Source of the DNA: Pseudomonadota bacterium
Lineage (GTDB): Bacteria; Pseudomonadota; Alphaproteobacteria; Rhizobiales; Rhizobiaceae
Length of the DNA: 64,000 nt
Direction: 5' to 3'
Assembly (NCBI GenBank): GCA_023390055.1
Contig: JAEWDP010000148.1
Coordinates: 1-64,000, forward strand
Below are positions 42,454-52,559 of the stretch, one piece after another (position 1 is the first letter of the stretch; each line of letters begins with the position of its first letter). The notes below the pieces were generated by a model. That model did no database searches. It saw only the letters and a program-made list of their open reading frames with translations, and was not told where the DNA came from. The position numbers were made by a program, and so were the translations under genes.

Positions 42454-43371
42454 ATGACCAGTCTCAGCCGCCGCCTCTTACCATCGACTGCCGCCCTTGC
42501 CGCCTTTGAATCGGTTGCCCGACTCCGTAGCTTTTCGGCCGCGGCAGAAGAACTATCTCTCACTCAAGGCGCTATCAGTCGGCAGGTATCAGGGCTTGAA
42601 GAGCTTCTTGGCATTCTGTTTTTCGAACGAACCAGTCGTGGTGTGGTACTGACCCCTGCCGGGGCCGAATATGCTAAAGCAGTAGGAGCAGCACTGTCAC
42701 AGATCCGGTCTGCATCGCTGCAAACTATGACTAAACGGCATAGTGATACTTTGAACCTCGCCATTTTGCCAACATTCGGGACGCGCTGGCTGATGCCGCG
42801 CATCCCGAATTTCGTTGCTCGGTACCCGCAAATCACTTTGAACTTTGCCACCCGGATAGGCATCTTCGATTTCGACAGGGACGGTGTCGACATGGCAATT
42901 CATGTTGGTCAGCCAGATTGGCCTGGCGGCGACTGCACATTCTTGATGGAAGAAATGGTTACCCCCGTCTGCAGCCCCGCTTTCCTGGCGAAGCATCCGA
43001 TCGAGCGGCCCGAAGATCTACTGGCCCTCCCGCTGTTGCACATGGCGTCCCGGCCTGGTGCATGGAGCCATTGGTTCCAAAGTCTTGGTGTAGCAGGTGG
43101 GGCGTCGCAAGGCATGCGCTTCGAGCAGTTTGGCAACGTTGCGCAGGCCTGTGCGGCCGGTCTTGGAGTTGCTCTCATGCCGCTCTTCCTGATCGACTCG
43201 GAGCTCTCCGCCGGTCAGATCGTGCAACCGTATCCTCATCAGGTTCGCTCTCCGAGCGCGTACTATGCCGTTGCGCCGATGACGAAGACTGATTTTCGCC
43301 CTGTGGTAGCCTTCCGGTCCTGGTTGCTGGAAGAGGTGGAGCGGTACCGAGGCGAGGTGATCGCCTGGTGA
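42454..43371 (+). CDS. LysR-type regulator of the GcvA class
   Basis: A 305-residue LysR regulator with an N-terminal helix-turn-helix (RSFSAAAEELSLTQGAISRQ) and a GcvA-type effector domain (NLAILPTFGTRWLMPRI). Divergent from gcdH with an 82-bp interval; it likely activates gcdH in response to glutarate or glutaryl-CoA, which is an inference from position. Confidence 0.88.
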   Translation: MTSLSRRLLPSTAALAAFESVARLRSFSAAAEELSLTQGAISRQVSGLEELLGILFFERTSRGVVLTPAGAEYAKAVGAALSQIRSASLQTMTKRHSDTLNLAILPTFGTRWLMPRIPNFVARYPQITLNFATRIGIFDFDRDGVDMAIHVGQPDWPGGDCTFLMEEMVTPVCSPAFLAKHPIERPEDLLALPLLHMASRPGAWSHWFQSLGVAGGASQGMRFEQFGNVAQACAAGLGVALMPLFLIDSELSAGQIVQPYPHQVRSPSAYYAVAPMTKTDFRPVVAFRSWLLEEVERYRGEVIAW

Positions 43372-43598
43372 GCAATTGCCGCCAACGGATGCCCGATGTT
43401 GAGCGCATCGATTTCAGATCAGGCAAAGGACGACGCTCCGGCCTCGAGTTTGTCTCTGGCAAGGAACAAACCTCAAAAAAAGTGGTGGAGGGAGTTGCAT
43501 AATTGTCGGCCCCTTCTCTATGCAGTTGGCGCTGTGGTCGCTAGGATTGCTGCTAACGCTTCTCTTAAATGATCTTCATGACAATCAGGATATGTCCG

Positions 43599-44681
43599 AT
43601 GGAATTGGTGTTCGATGGCCATAATGACTTGCTTTTGCGGCTTTGGCGCACGATGAAGTCTGGAGGCGATCCGGTTGCGGAGTTCTTGAATGGGACTTGC
43701 GAAGGGCATGTTGACAGTCCCCGGGCCAAGAAGGGCGGGCTCGCAGGTGGTCTATGCGCCATTTATATCCCCTCCGGAGACCTTATCCTCAAGGAACCTG
43801 ATGATAGCGGTTCCTATGAGACTCCGTTATCAGCTCCGCTGGCATTGGCGTCATCGCTTGAGATTGCCCTGGAGATGGCGGCGATCGCGCTTCGGCTCGA
43901 GCAGGCTGGAGCATGGCGTCTCTGCCGATCGACGGATGCCATCAACAAGGCGATTGATGATAGTGTCTTCGCAAGTGTCCTGCATATGGAAGGTTGCGAA
44001 GCCATTGATCCGGATCTTGAAAATCTGGAAGTTTTTTACGCGGCAGGGCTGCGCTCGCTGGGTCCGGTTTGGAGCCGTCACAATATTTTTGGCCATGGTG
44101 TCCCTTTTGCCTATCCGATGTCGCCTGATACCGGGCCGGGACTGACAGAGGCCGGCTTTGAACTGGTCAGGGCCTGCAACCGATTGGGCATTTTGATTGA
44201 TCTCGCGCATATTACGGAGAAGGGTTTCTGGGATGTGGCAAGGACGTCCGACCAACCTCTCGTGGCCAGCCATTCCAATGTACATCAGTTGACGCAAGTC
44301 GCACGCAACCTTACTGACAGGCAGCTTGATGCTGTTAGGGATAGCGGTGGCTTGGTTGGACTGAACTATGCCGTAACCATGCTTCGTTCCGACGGCCGTG
44401 ATGATGCGCAGACGCCGCTCGCCAGCATGATCCGCCACGTTGACTACATGGTAGAGCGTATGGGAATCGATCATGTGGCCCTCGGATCAGATTTCGATGG
44501 AGCAACAATTCCGGCAGATATAGGAGATGCTGCTGGCAATCAGAAACTCGTCCTGGCCCTCAAGGACGCAGGATACGCTGATGAGGATTTAAGGAAGATT
44601 TGCCGGGAGAACTGGCTTAGGATCCTAGCATCGGCCTGGCACGAAACACCGGTGGATGGCCACAACAAACAACAACACTAA
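43599..44681 (+). CDS. membrane dipeptidase (peptidase M19)
   Basis: A 360-residue zinc dipeptidase of the renal dipeptidase family. Metal-ligand motifs are DGHND near residue 6, the Glu in LHMEGCEA, SHSN and the Asp in GSDFDG. It hydrolyses dipeptides, often with D- or dehydro-residues at the C-terminal position. ATG 43599 follows CAGGA; an upstream in-frame start exists at 43569. No signal peptide is seen, so it is probably cytoplasmic. It precedes a dipeptide importer by 16 bp, which fits import followed by cleavage. Confidence 0.88.
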   Translation: MELVFDGHNDLLLRLWRTMKSGGDPVAEFLNGTCEGHVDSPRAKKGGLAGGLCAIYIPSGDLILKEPDDSGSYETPLSAPLALASSLEIALEMAAIALRLEQAGAWRLCRSTDAINKAIDDSVFASVLHMEGCEAIDPDLENLEVFYAAGLRSLGPVWSRHNIFGHGVPFAYPMSPDTGPGLTEAGFELVRACNRLGILIDLAHITEKGFWDVARTSDQPLVASHSNVHQLTQVARNLTDRQLDAVRDSGGLVGLNYAVTMLRSDGRDDAQTPLASMIRHVDYMVERMGIDHVALGSDFDGATIPADIGDAAGNQKLVLALKDAGYADEDLRKICRENWLRILASAWHETPVDGHNKQQH

Positions 44682-44697
44682 CTAGGGAACGAAAGAC

Positions 44698-46338
44698 ATG
44701 ATCAATCTGCTGAACAAACGCGTGCGCGTGCTGGCAACTAGTGCAGCCATGGCGTTACTGCTGGCGGGGACTCCGCAAGCCTTTGCCGAGACGCCGGCGG
44801 ATACACTCGTCCTGGGACTTGCCTTCGATGATATCATCACGCTGGACCCTGCTGAGGCATTTGAGTTCTCTGCATCGGAAGTCACGGCCAATACCTATAA
44901 CAAGCTGGTGAAACTCGATCCGGCTGATACGTCCAAAGTCGTTGGTGATCTAGCTGAAAGTTGGACGATCTCGGATGATGGTCTGACCTACACGTTCAAG
45001 CTGAAACCAGACCTTGTCTTTGCTTCGGGCAATCCGCTCACTGCCGAGGATGTGGCTTTTTCCTTCGAACGCGCTGTGAAGCTGGACAAATCGCCGGCCT
45101 TTCTGCTCACTCAATTCGGTTTGACAGGGGATAATGTCACTGAAAAAGCGAAGGCCTTGGACGGGGGCACTTTCGAATTTACGATCGACCAGCCCTATGC
45201 TCCAAGCTTCGTGCTCAACGTTTTGACCGCAACCGTTACGGCAGTTGTCGATAAACAACTCGTGATGGAAAAGGCGAAGGCTGTCACGCCAACCGACGAC
45301 TACAAGTATGACACCGATTTCGGTAACGCGTTCCTGAAGACCGGCTATGCTGGCTCTGGTCCGTTCAAGTTGCGAGACTGGCGTGCAAACGAGGTGGTTG
45401 TACTGGAACGTAACGACAACTACTTCGGTGAGAAGGCGCCGCTTGCGCGTGTGATCTATCGTCATATGAAGGAAAGTGCCGGCCAGCGCCTGGCCCTCGA
45501 AAATGGCGACATTGATGTTGCGCGCAATCTCGCACCCGGCGATATTCAGGCAATTTCAGAGAAGGATGGACTGGAGATTGCATCTGCACCCAAAGGCACA
45601 GTCTACTATATCAGTCTCAATCAGAAGAATGAAACACTGGCAAAGCCGGAAGTGATCGAAGCTTTCAAGTATCTCGTTGATTACGACGCGATCGGCGAAA
45701 CCCTAATCAAAGGTATCGGCGAGATCCATCAGACCTTTCTACCGGCAGGACAGCTTGGTGCCCTCGACGAGAATCCCTACACCCTCGATGTAGACAAGGC
45801 GAAGGAATTGCTGGCCAAGGCGGGTCTGCCTGACGGCTTCAGTGTCACGATGGATGTTCGCAACACACAGCCGGTCACGGGTATCGCCGAAAATGTCCAG
45901 CAGACGCTGGCGCAAGCTGGTATTAAACTGGAGATCATTCCAGGCGATGGCAAACAGACACTCACCAAGTACCGTGCGCGTCAACACGACCTTTATATTG
46001 GGCAATGGGGCTCTGACTATTTTGATCCAAACTCGAATGCGGATACGTTCACGTACAACGCAGACAATTCTGACGAGGGTACGAACAAGACACTTGCTTG
46101 GCGTAATGCGTGGGACCCCGAGGCACTTAGCCAGAAGACCAAGGATGCCCTCCTTGAAAAGGACAACGACAAGCGCGCTGCTCTCTATCAAGAGTTGCAA
46201 AAAGGGGTGTTGGCGAATGGTCCGTTTGTAATCATTTTCCAACAGACCGAAGTTGCTGGCTACTCGGACAAGCTCAAAAATTACAAGCTTGGTCCGAGCT
46301 TCGACACCAACTTCGTGTTTAATGTCTCTAAGGACTGA
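44698..46338 (+). CDS. peptide ABC transporter binding protein (DppA/OppA family)
   Basis: A 546-residue family 5 extracellular binding protein with a signal peptide ending QAFAET. It contains LAESWTISDDGLTYTFKLKPDLVF and the region GSGPFKLRDW typical of the family. First transport gene after the dipeptidase. The next permease start lies inside its last codons. Confidence 0.9.
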   Translation: MINLLNKRVRVLATSAAMALLLAGTPQAFAETPADTLVLGLAFDDIITLDPAEAFEFSASEVTANTYNKLVKLDPADTSKVVGDLAESWTISDDGLTYTFKLKPDLVFASGNPLTAEDVAFSFERAVKLDKSPAFLLTQFGLTGDNVTEKAKALDGGTFEFTIDQPYAPSFVLNVLTATVTAVVDKQLVMEKAKAVTPTDDYKYDTDFGNAFLKTGYAGSGPFKLRDWRANEVVVLERNDNYFGEKAPLARVIYRHMKESAGQRLALENGDIDVARNLAPGDIQAISEKDGLEIASAPKGTVYYISLNQKNETLAKPEVIEAFKYLVDYDAIGETLIKGIGEIHQTFLPAGQLGALDENPYTLDVDKAKELLAKAGLPDGFSVTMDVRNTQPVTGIAENVQQTLAQAGIKLEIIPGDGKQTLTKYRARQHDLYIGQWGSDYFDPNSNADTFTYNADNSDEGTNKTLAWRNAWDPEALSQKTKDALLEKDNDKRAALYQELQKGVLANGPFVIIFQQTEVAGYSDKLKNYKLGPSFDTNFVFNVSKD

Positions 46339-47422
46339 TCGGGACACGACGACCTTGGCACTTAGTGACACCAATGCGAGGCTTCGGCGCGGTAAGAGCC
46401 GCGCCAAGCAACGCGGGATGGCGACCCTTGGCTTTCTGCTGACTGTTGCCACCACTTTTCTCGGGCTGCTTGCTGTAACCTTCTTCATTGGTCGCGTAGT
46501 CCCCATTGATCCGGCACTGGCTATTGTTGGTGACCGTGCTCCGGCGCATGTGGTAGAACGCGTGCGTCTGGAGCTTGGTTTACACCTGCCCCTCTGGCAG
46601 CAATTCTGGATTTACCTGAAACAGGCATTATCTGGTGACTTTGGGACATCGGTCCTGACGACGAATCCGGTTCTGACTGATATAAAGCGGGTCTTTCCAG
46701 CAACGATCGAGCTTGCGACCGTTGGCACAGTCATAGGGGCAATCTTTGGTGTTCCATTGGGTGTACTGGCTGCAGTAAAGCGTGGCAGTATCATCGACCA
46801 GATCGTCCGTATTCTTGGTCTTGTCGGTTACTCGGTCCCAATCTTCTGGCTTGGATTGCTGGCCCTACTTCTATTCTACGCGAAGCTCAATTGGGTGGCG
46901 TATCCGGGCCGAGTTGATATCGTTCATGAGTACAGCTTTACGCCTGTAACAGGGTTCTTCCTGCTTGATGCGACCATGCAGCGACAGTGGGATGTACTTT
47001 GGGACCTCTTTCGGCACATCATCTTGCCGGGCGCATTGCTAGGCTATTTTTCTCTTGCCTATATAAGTCGCATGACCCGTTCATTCATGTTGAACGAATT
47101 GGGACAGGAATACATCGTTGCTGCACGGGCAAAAGGTTTGTCCGAGGCCCGAATTATCTGGTTCCATGCGCTCCGCAATGCTGCAGTGCCATTGGTTACT
47201 GTAATCGCACTCTCTTACGCAGGTCTGTTGGAAGGCTCGGTCTTGACGGAAACCATCTTTGCCTGGCCGGGGCTCGGACTTTACATAACCGATTCGCTGC
47301 AGAATGCAGACATGAATGCCGTACTCGGCGGGACAGTCGTAATCGGCTCGGTCTTCGTCGGCATTAATCTCCTGTCAGATCTTCTTTACCGGACACTTGA
47401 TCCGAGGACGCGAAGCCGATGA
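46322..47422 (+). CDS. peptide ABC permease (DppB family)
   Basis: A permease with six helices and the family loop NELGQEYIVAARAKGLSEARI. The start is uncertain: ATG 46322 overlaps the binding-protein gene by 17 bp and gives 366 residues with a polar N-terminal extension. ATG 46418 gives the more usual start directly before the first helix. Neither has a clear ribosome site. Confidence 0.85.
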   Translation: MSLRTDRDTTTLALSDTNARLRRGKSRAKQRGMATLGFLLTVATTFLGLLAVTFFIGRVVPIDPALAIVGDRAPAHVVERVRLELGLHLPLWQQFWIYLKQALSGDFGTSVLTTNPVLTDIKRVFPATIELATVGTVIGAIFGVPLGVLAAVKRGSIIDQIVRILGLVGYSVPIFWLGLLALLLFYAKLNWVAYPGRVDIVHEYSFTPVTGFFLLDATMQRQWDVLWDLFRHIILPGALLGYFSLAYISRMTRSFMLNELGQEYIVAARAKGLSEARIIWFHALRNAAVPLVTVIALSYAGLLEGSVLTETIFAWPGLGLYITDSLQNADMNAVLGGTVVIGSVFVGINLLSDLLYRTLDPRTRSR

Positions 47423-48351
47423 ACACTGCCCAGACGTCTGCTAAACCTTACAGCCGGGAATGGCTGATGTCGGATCGGCCGGCATCCCGTCGACAGGCCC
47501 GGTTTGGCCGTGCCTACGTTATCTGGCATCGCTTTACAGAAAATCGCCTGGCTCTGCTCGGCCTGCTGATCATTATCGGCTTGCTCTTTGTTGCCGCGTT
47601 TGCAGATGTCCTGGCGCCGCACAATCCATTGCAGGGAGATTTACGTAATGCACGTCTGCTTCCGCCCGGAGCAGACGGGTATATTCTCGGAACGGATGGT
47701 CAGGGACGAGACATCCTCTCGCGACTGATCCACGGTTCACGTCTGACGCTTTTCGTGGTTGTACTGGTTGCGATTATTGCCGCGCCGGTCGGCCTGATCG
47801 TTGGAACGGTGTCAGGCTATGCAGGCGGGTGGATCGATGCGGTACTAATGCGAATTACCGATATCTTTCTTGCTTTCCCCAAGCTGGTTCTGGCCCTTGC
47901 TTTGGTCGCGGCACTTGGTCCTGGCATCGAGAATGCGATTCTGGCGATTGCAGTAACCTCATGGCCGCCTTATGCACGCATCGCTCGCGCGGAGACGATG
48001 ACCTTCCGGAATTCCGAGTTCATCTCGGCGGTGCGGTTGATGGGAGCTTCTCCCTTTCGCATCGTGTTTCGTCACGTCATGCCACTCTGCCTGTCGTCAC
48101 TGATCGTACGCGTAACACTCGATATGGCCGGTATTATTCTGACTGCGGCCGGATTGGGTTTTCTGGGGCTGGGAGCTCAGCCTCCATTGCCCGAGTGGGG
48201 GGCGATGATTGCCTCTGGACGCCGTTTTATACTTGATCAATGGTGGGTTGCAGCCATGCCAGGCTTCTCGATCCTGATTGTTAGTCTCGGTTTCAACCTC
48301 CTGGGGGACGGGTTGCGCGACGCACTTGATCCTAAGGAGGCTGGCCAATGA
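47419..48351 (+). CDS. peptide ABC permease (DppC family)
   Basis: A 310-residue permease with the N-terminal soluble stretch typical of DppC, the HPLGTDxxGRD-like motif here as ILGTDGQGRDILSRLIHGSR, and the loop NSEFISAVRLMGASPFRIV. ATG overlaps the previous stop, and its own stop overlaps the next ATPase start. Confidence 0.9.
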   Translation: MNTAQTSAKPYSREWLMSDRPASRRQARFGRAYVIWHRFTENRLALLGLLIIIGLLFVAAFADVLAPHNPLQGDLRNARLLPPGADGYILGTDGQGRDILSRLIHGSRLTLFVVVLVAIIAAPVGLIVGTVSGYAGGWIDAVLMRITDIFLAFPKLVLALALVAALGPGIENAILAIAVTSWPPYARIARAETMTFRNSEFISAVRLMGASPFRIVFRHVMPLCLSSLIVRVTLDMAGIILTAAGLGFLGLGAQPPLPEWGAMIASGRRFILDQWWVAAMPGFSILIVSLGFNLLGDGLRDALDPKEAGQ

Positions 48352-49181
48352 TAGACTTGCTGACAGTTGAAGACCTAAAGGTCAGTTTTCCGACTAGGAC
48401 AGGTGAAATTCAGGCCGTGCGCGGCGTCTCTTTTACACTCGGTCGCGAACGCCTTGGCATTGTCGGCGAATCCGGTTCCGGAAAGTCTCAGACTGGCCGT
48501 GCTATTATGGGGCTGACAGCGCCACAGGCATCGATCACGGCAAAGCGTCTGGCCCTCGGAGATACTGACCTATTGACGTTGCCTCTCAGGGAGCGGCGGC
48601 GTTTGCGCGGAAAACGATTGGCGATGATCCTGCAGGATCCTAAATATTCACTCAATCCAGTGATGACAATTGGTCGCCAGATTGTCGAGACGCTCAAAGC
48701 CCATGAGAATGTCGATCGTTCTGAAGCGAAGCGACGGGTGCTCGCGATGCTTGAGGCGGTGCAGATTAATGATCCGGAGCGCGTCTTCGATCTCTACCCG
48801 CATGAGGTCTCGGGTGGTATGGGGCAGCGCGCGATGATTGCGATGATGCTGATCTGCGGGCCTGAGTTGCTGATAGCTGACGAACCCACGTCTGCGCTCG
48901 ATGTGACAGTTCAGCTTGAGGTCCTCGATATCCTCGACAAGCTCGTTGCCGACCGTGGGATGGGCTTGATCTTCGTGTCGCATGATCTGCGTCTCGTGTC
49001 CACATTTTGCGATCGGGTGCTTGTCATGTATGCGGGCAAGATCGTGGAGCAGTTATCTTCTGCCAATATGCATGAAGCCAAGCATCCTTATACGCGGGGT
49101 CTTCTCAACTGCCTGCCGCAAATCGGGAACCATCGCCATCCGCTTCCTGTCTTGGAACGCAAACCGGAGTGGGCCCAATGA
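48348..49181 (+). CDS. peptide ABC ATPase (DppD family)
   Basis: A 277-residue ATPase with Walker A GESGSGKSQ, signature VSGGMGQRAMIA, Walker B LLIADEPTSALD and the C-terminal oligopeptide-ATPase tail. HEAKHPYTRGLLNCLPQ is the region preceding the usual iron-sulfur segment, which is short and lacks the cysteine cluster here. Confidence 0.9.
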   Translation: MIDLLTVEDLKVSFPTRTGEIQAVRGVSFTLGRERLGIVGESGSGKSQTGRAIMGLTAPQASITAKRLALGDTDLLTLPLRERRRLRGKRLAMILQDPKYSLNPVMTIGRQIVETLKAHENVDRSEAKRRVLAMLEAVQINDPERVFDLYPHEVSGGMGQRAMIAMMLICGPELLIADEPTSALDVTVQLEVLDILDKLVADRGMGLIFVSHDLRLVSTFCDRVLVMYAGKIVEQLSSANMHEAKHPYTRGLLNCLPQIGNHRHPLPVLERKPEWAQ

Positions 49182-49927
49182 CAGTTGCACTTTCTGTTCG
49201 GGACGTCCTTGTTGTTTATGATGATTTTGCGGCGCTCAACCGGGTCAGTCTCGATGTCGAGTATGGCGAATCTTTCGGCATCGTCGGCGAATCGGGCTCC
49301 GGCAAATCAACTCTTTTGCGGGCCATTACCGGCCTGACATCAATCCAGTCGGGTAGTCTCGCCGTAGATGGCCGAAATTATGATAGAAAGAAGCGGGACC
49401 GCCAATTTTATCGGACAGTTCAAATGGTCTTCCAGGATCCTTACGGTTCCCTGCATCCTAGACAGACAGTCGATCAATTGTTGCTCGAACCATTGGTTAT
49501 CCATGGATTTGACAATGTCGACACACGTATTGCTCGGGCATTGGACGAAGTCGGTCTCGGATCCGGATTTAGATTTCGCTATTCGCATCAACTCTCGGGA
49601 GGGCAGCGGCAACGCATCGCAATTGCGCGGGCGTTGATTATCGAACCAAAGATCCTGCTTCTTGATGAACCGACATCGGCTCTTGATGCCTCTATCCAGG
49701 CAGAGATCTTGAATCTGCTTGAACAAGCGCGAAGTGACCGTGACCTGACCTTTGTGATGGTCAGCCATGATCTTGGTGTCGTCAGCCACATGTGCGGCAG
49801 GGTTGCCGTCATGAAGGGAGGTGAGGTGGTTGAAACAGTGCCTGTGGAGGCGCTTGAAAAACGTGAATTCTCTGAAGATTACACGCGTCAGCTTTTGGTG
49901 GCGAGTGAGGGATTTCGCCGTGAATGA
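49178..49927 (+). CDS. peptide ABC ATPase (DppF family)
   Basis: A 249-residue ATPase with Walker A GESGSGKST, signature LSGGQRQRIAIAR and Walker B ILLLDEPTSALD. ATG 49178 overlaps the previous stop. It completes a full importer and ends 15 bp before a LysR gene. Confidence 0.9.
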   Translation: MTVALSVRDVLVVYDDFAALNRVSLDVEYGESFGIVGESGSGKSTLLRAITGLTSIQSGSLAVDGRNYDRKKRDRQFYRTVQMVFQDPYGSLHPRQTVDQLLLEPLVIHGFDNVDTRIARALDEVGLGSGFRFRYSHQLSGGQRQRIAIARALIIEPKILLLDEPTSALDASIQAEILNLLEQARSDRDLTFVMVSHDLGVVSHMCGRVAVMKGGEVVETVPVEALEKREFSEDYTRQLLVASEGFRRE

Positions 49928-49942
49928 CGGCCCGACACTGCC

Positions 49943-50854
49943 ATGAACCTTCGCGCGCTGATGTATTTTGATGAGGTTGCGCGAACAGGCTCGATGCGAT
50001 CTGCCGCAGAGAACCTGAATGTTGCCGCCACAGCTGTGAGCCGGCAGATCGAAAATCTCGAAGAGCATTTTTGCGCCCAGCTGGTCGAGCGGAACAACCG
50101 TGGGATCAGGTTGACTGCTGCAGGACGGCTATTGGCGGAGCGCGCCGGCAAGACGTTGCGTGAACTCGACCACGTTCAGCAACTGATTGAGGACCTGCAG
50201 GGGCTTGAGAGCGGAAAAGTGGTTCTCTGCGCCAACGGCGCCATTGTGGCCAATGTCATTGCTCCAGTTCTGGCAGAGTTCAGCTTGCAGCACCCGAAAC
50301 TCCGTTTTGAGGTGATGGTGACCAGTGCCCGCGAAGCCATTCAGTCCCTCGAAGGCGGTGTTGCAGATATCGCGGTAACGTTGTTTGCACCAAGTTCGTC
50401 CGGTGTAACGCTCCGATCGCAGTCGGAAATTCTCTATGACGTCATCGTTAATCCGTCGGAGCCGGTTGCGCAGGCAAAGGATATTTCGCTGAGACAATTG
50501 ACTGATTTGCCGCTAGCGCTGCCCGATCGTGGATTTGCGGCCAGGCAGGCGATCGAGAGTATTTTTGCTGCTGCAAAACTGGAACTTGATCCCGTCTTTG
50601 TCACTAGTTCACTCGATATGCTGAAGGAGTTGGTCTTGCGTGGTGCGGCCGTCACCCTTCTTCCCGCATTGTCCATTCACCGTGAAATCGAGGCGGGCAT
50701 GCTGCGTGCCGTCCCAGTTGCCGATGGTATGGCGGTGCAGACATCGGTCAATCTGTGTGTTTCAGCGGATCGGCAGCTTTCTTTCGCTGCCAATGCGTTG
50801 GTGGATTTTATCGAAGATTACATGCGAAAATCAGCTGCTAACGCGCACTCGTGA
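49943..50854 (+). CDS. LysR-type regulator
   Basis: A 303-residue LysR regulator with helix-turn-helix GSMRSAAENLNVAATAVSRQIENLE at residues about 13-37 and a standard effector domain. It stands between two peptide-type ABC clusters in the same orientation and may control either one. It follows dppF by only 15 bp and could be cotranscribed. Confidence 0.88.
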   Translation: MNLRALMYFDEVARTGSMRSAAENLNVAATAVSRQIENLEEHFCAQLVERNNRGIRLTAAGRLLAERAGKTLRELDHVQQLIEDLQGLESGKVVLCANGAIVANVIAPVLAEFSLQHPKLRFEVMVTSAREAIQSLEGGVADIAVTLFAPSSSGVTLRSQSEILYDVIVNPSEPVAQAKDISLRQLTDLPLALPDRGFAARQAIESIFAAAKLELDPVFVTSSLDMLKELVLRGAAVTLLPALSIHREIEAGMLRAVPVADGMAVQTSVNLCVSADRQLSFAANALVDFIEDYMRKSAANAHS

Positions 50855-50968
50855 TCACGAGCATATCTCCGCGTAGCCATTACGGCTACACGGAGGTATG
50901 TTTTATCGTATTGTGTGAGCACCAGGAACATGCGATATGCGTCAGGCCGGTCGTCAAGGAGGTCAAGC

Positions 50969-52492
50969 ATGCGCAGCCAGTCTTTTTCAATTACCAATGT
51001 TGTAGCCTGTCTGATGTTTGCTGCTGCCATCTTGTCTGGTGCAGGGTTTCTAGACAATGTTGTTGCAAAGCCGGGGGCATCCCTGACGATCGGCATGTCT
51101 GTGGAGCCAACGGGGCTTGATCCGACGATTGCGGCACCCGTTGCGATCGGCCAGGTGACATGGCAGAACATATTTGAGGGCCTGACCACCATCGACCGTG
51201 ATGGGAAGGTTCAACCTCAACTGGCAGAAAGCTGGGAAGTATCAGAAGACGGTCTGACCTACAGTTTCTACCTGCGCTCGGATGTAACCTTTCACGACGG
51301 AGAGGTCTTCGATTCCTCTGTTGCCAAATTTGCCCTTGACCGGGCACGCAGCGAAGGCTCGGTCAACCCGCAGAAGCGTTATTTCGAAACCGTGGCCTCG
51401 GTGGAAGCTCCAGATCCCCGGACCCTTATCGTCACCCTCAGCGAGCCGACAGGCAGTCTCCTTTACTGGCTGGCCTGGCCCTCCTCAAGCATGGTAGGTA
51501 CCAAATCGGCGGGCACCAACAAGACAACTCCTATCGGCACTGGCCCGTTCAAGTTCGTCGCCTGGACAAAGGGTTACAAAGTTGAACTTGCTCGAAATCC
51601 AGACTACTGGAACAGGGCCATCGACGTAAAACTAGGCACGATCGTCTTTCGCTTCATATCCGAGCCGCAAGCCCAGGCAGCAGCGCTGAAGGCGGGCGAC
51701 ATTGATGCGTTCCCGGAGTTTTCAGCACCTGAACTGATACAAACCTTCGACAACGACGAACGGCTGGTAACGGTAATTGGTGACACTGAGCTCAAGGTCG
51801 TCGCTGGTATGAACAATTCCCGCAAACCGTTTGATGACAAGCGGGTGCGCCAGGCATTGATGATGGCCATTGACCGCAACATGATCATCGAGGGGGCGTG
51901 GTCAGGCTTCGGGACCCCGATCGGGAGCCATTACACTCCGAATGATCCGGGCTATGTGGATCAAACCGCTGTCTATCCTTATGATCCCGACAAGGCCAGA
52001 GCACTCTTGGCGGATGCCGGTTATGCGAATGGGCTGAGTTTCACCATCAAGGTACCTCAGATGGCTTATGCTCAACGAACATCACAGATCATGCAGGCGA
52101 TGTTTGCCGAGATCGGTGTCACGATGACTATCGAGACGACCGAATTTCCTGCCAAATGGGTCTCTGACGTTTTCAAGGCGACGGACTATGACATGACCAT
52201 TGTCGCACATGCCGAGCCAATGGATATCGATATCTTCGGGCGGGATCCCTATTACTTCAATTATACCAGCTCCGCCTTCAATGCTGTGTTGGACAAGATC
52301 CAGAAGACCAGCGACCCCGCCTTACAGGCGGATCTGTACGGCGAAGCGCAGAAAATCCTCGCCGAAGATGTGCCGGCGCTCTATTTGTTCGTCATGCCAA
52401 AGCTGGGTGTCTGGGATCGCGAGCTGAAGGGCCTTTGGCAAAATGAACCGATTCCGTCAAATGTACTGACGGACGTCTACTGGGAGGAGTAG
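50969..52492 (+). CDS. second peptide-type ABC binding protein
   Basis: A 507-residue family 5 binding protein with a signal peptide (hydrophobic VVACLMFAAAILSGAGF) and the markers LAESWEVSEDGLTYSFYLRSDV-like (here within residues 85-110) and GTGPFKFVAW. ATG 50969 follows AAGGAGG eight bases upstream. Followed by two permease genes but no ATPase genes. Confidence 0.9.
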   Translation: MRSQSFSITNVVACLMFAAAILSGAGFLDNVVAKPGASLTIGMSVEPTGLDPTIAAPVAIGQVTWQNIFEGLTTIDRDGKVQPQLAESWEVSEDGLTYSFYLRSDVTFHDGEVFDSSVAKFALDRARSEGSVNPQKRYFETVASVEAPDPRTLIVTLSEPTGSLLYWLAWPSSSMVGTKSAGTNKTTPIGTGPFKFVAWTKGYKVELARNPDYWNRAIDVKLGTIVFRFISEPQAQAAALKAGDIDAFPEFSAPELIQTFDNDERLVTVIGDTELKVVAGMNNSRKPFDDKRVRQALMMAIDRNMIIEGAWSGFGTPIGSHYTPNDPGYVDQTAVYPYDPDKARALLADAGYANGLSFTIKVPQMAYAQRTSQIMQAMFAEIGVTMTIETTEFPAKWVSDVFKATDYDMTIVAHAEPMDIDIFGRDPYYFNYTSSAFNAVLDKIQKTSDPALQADLYGEAQKILAEDVPALYLFVMPKLGVWDRELKGLWQNEPIPSNVLTDVYWEE

Positions 52493-52559
52493 TCTACCGG
52501 GGCTGTCGTAGGATCTAACAAATGAAACATGCTTTCGGCGACAATCAGGATACACTGCC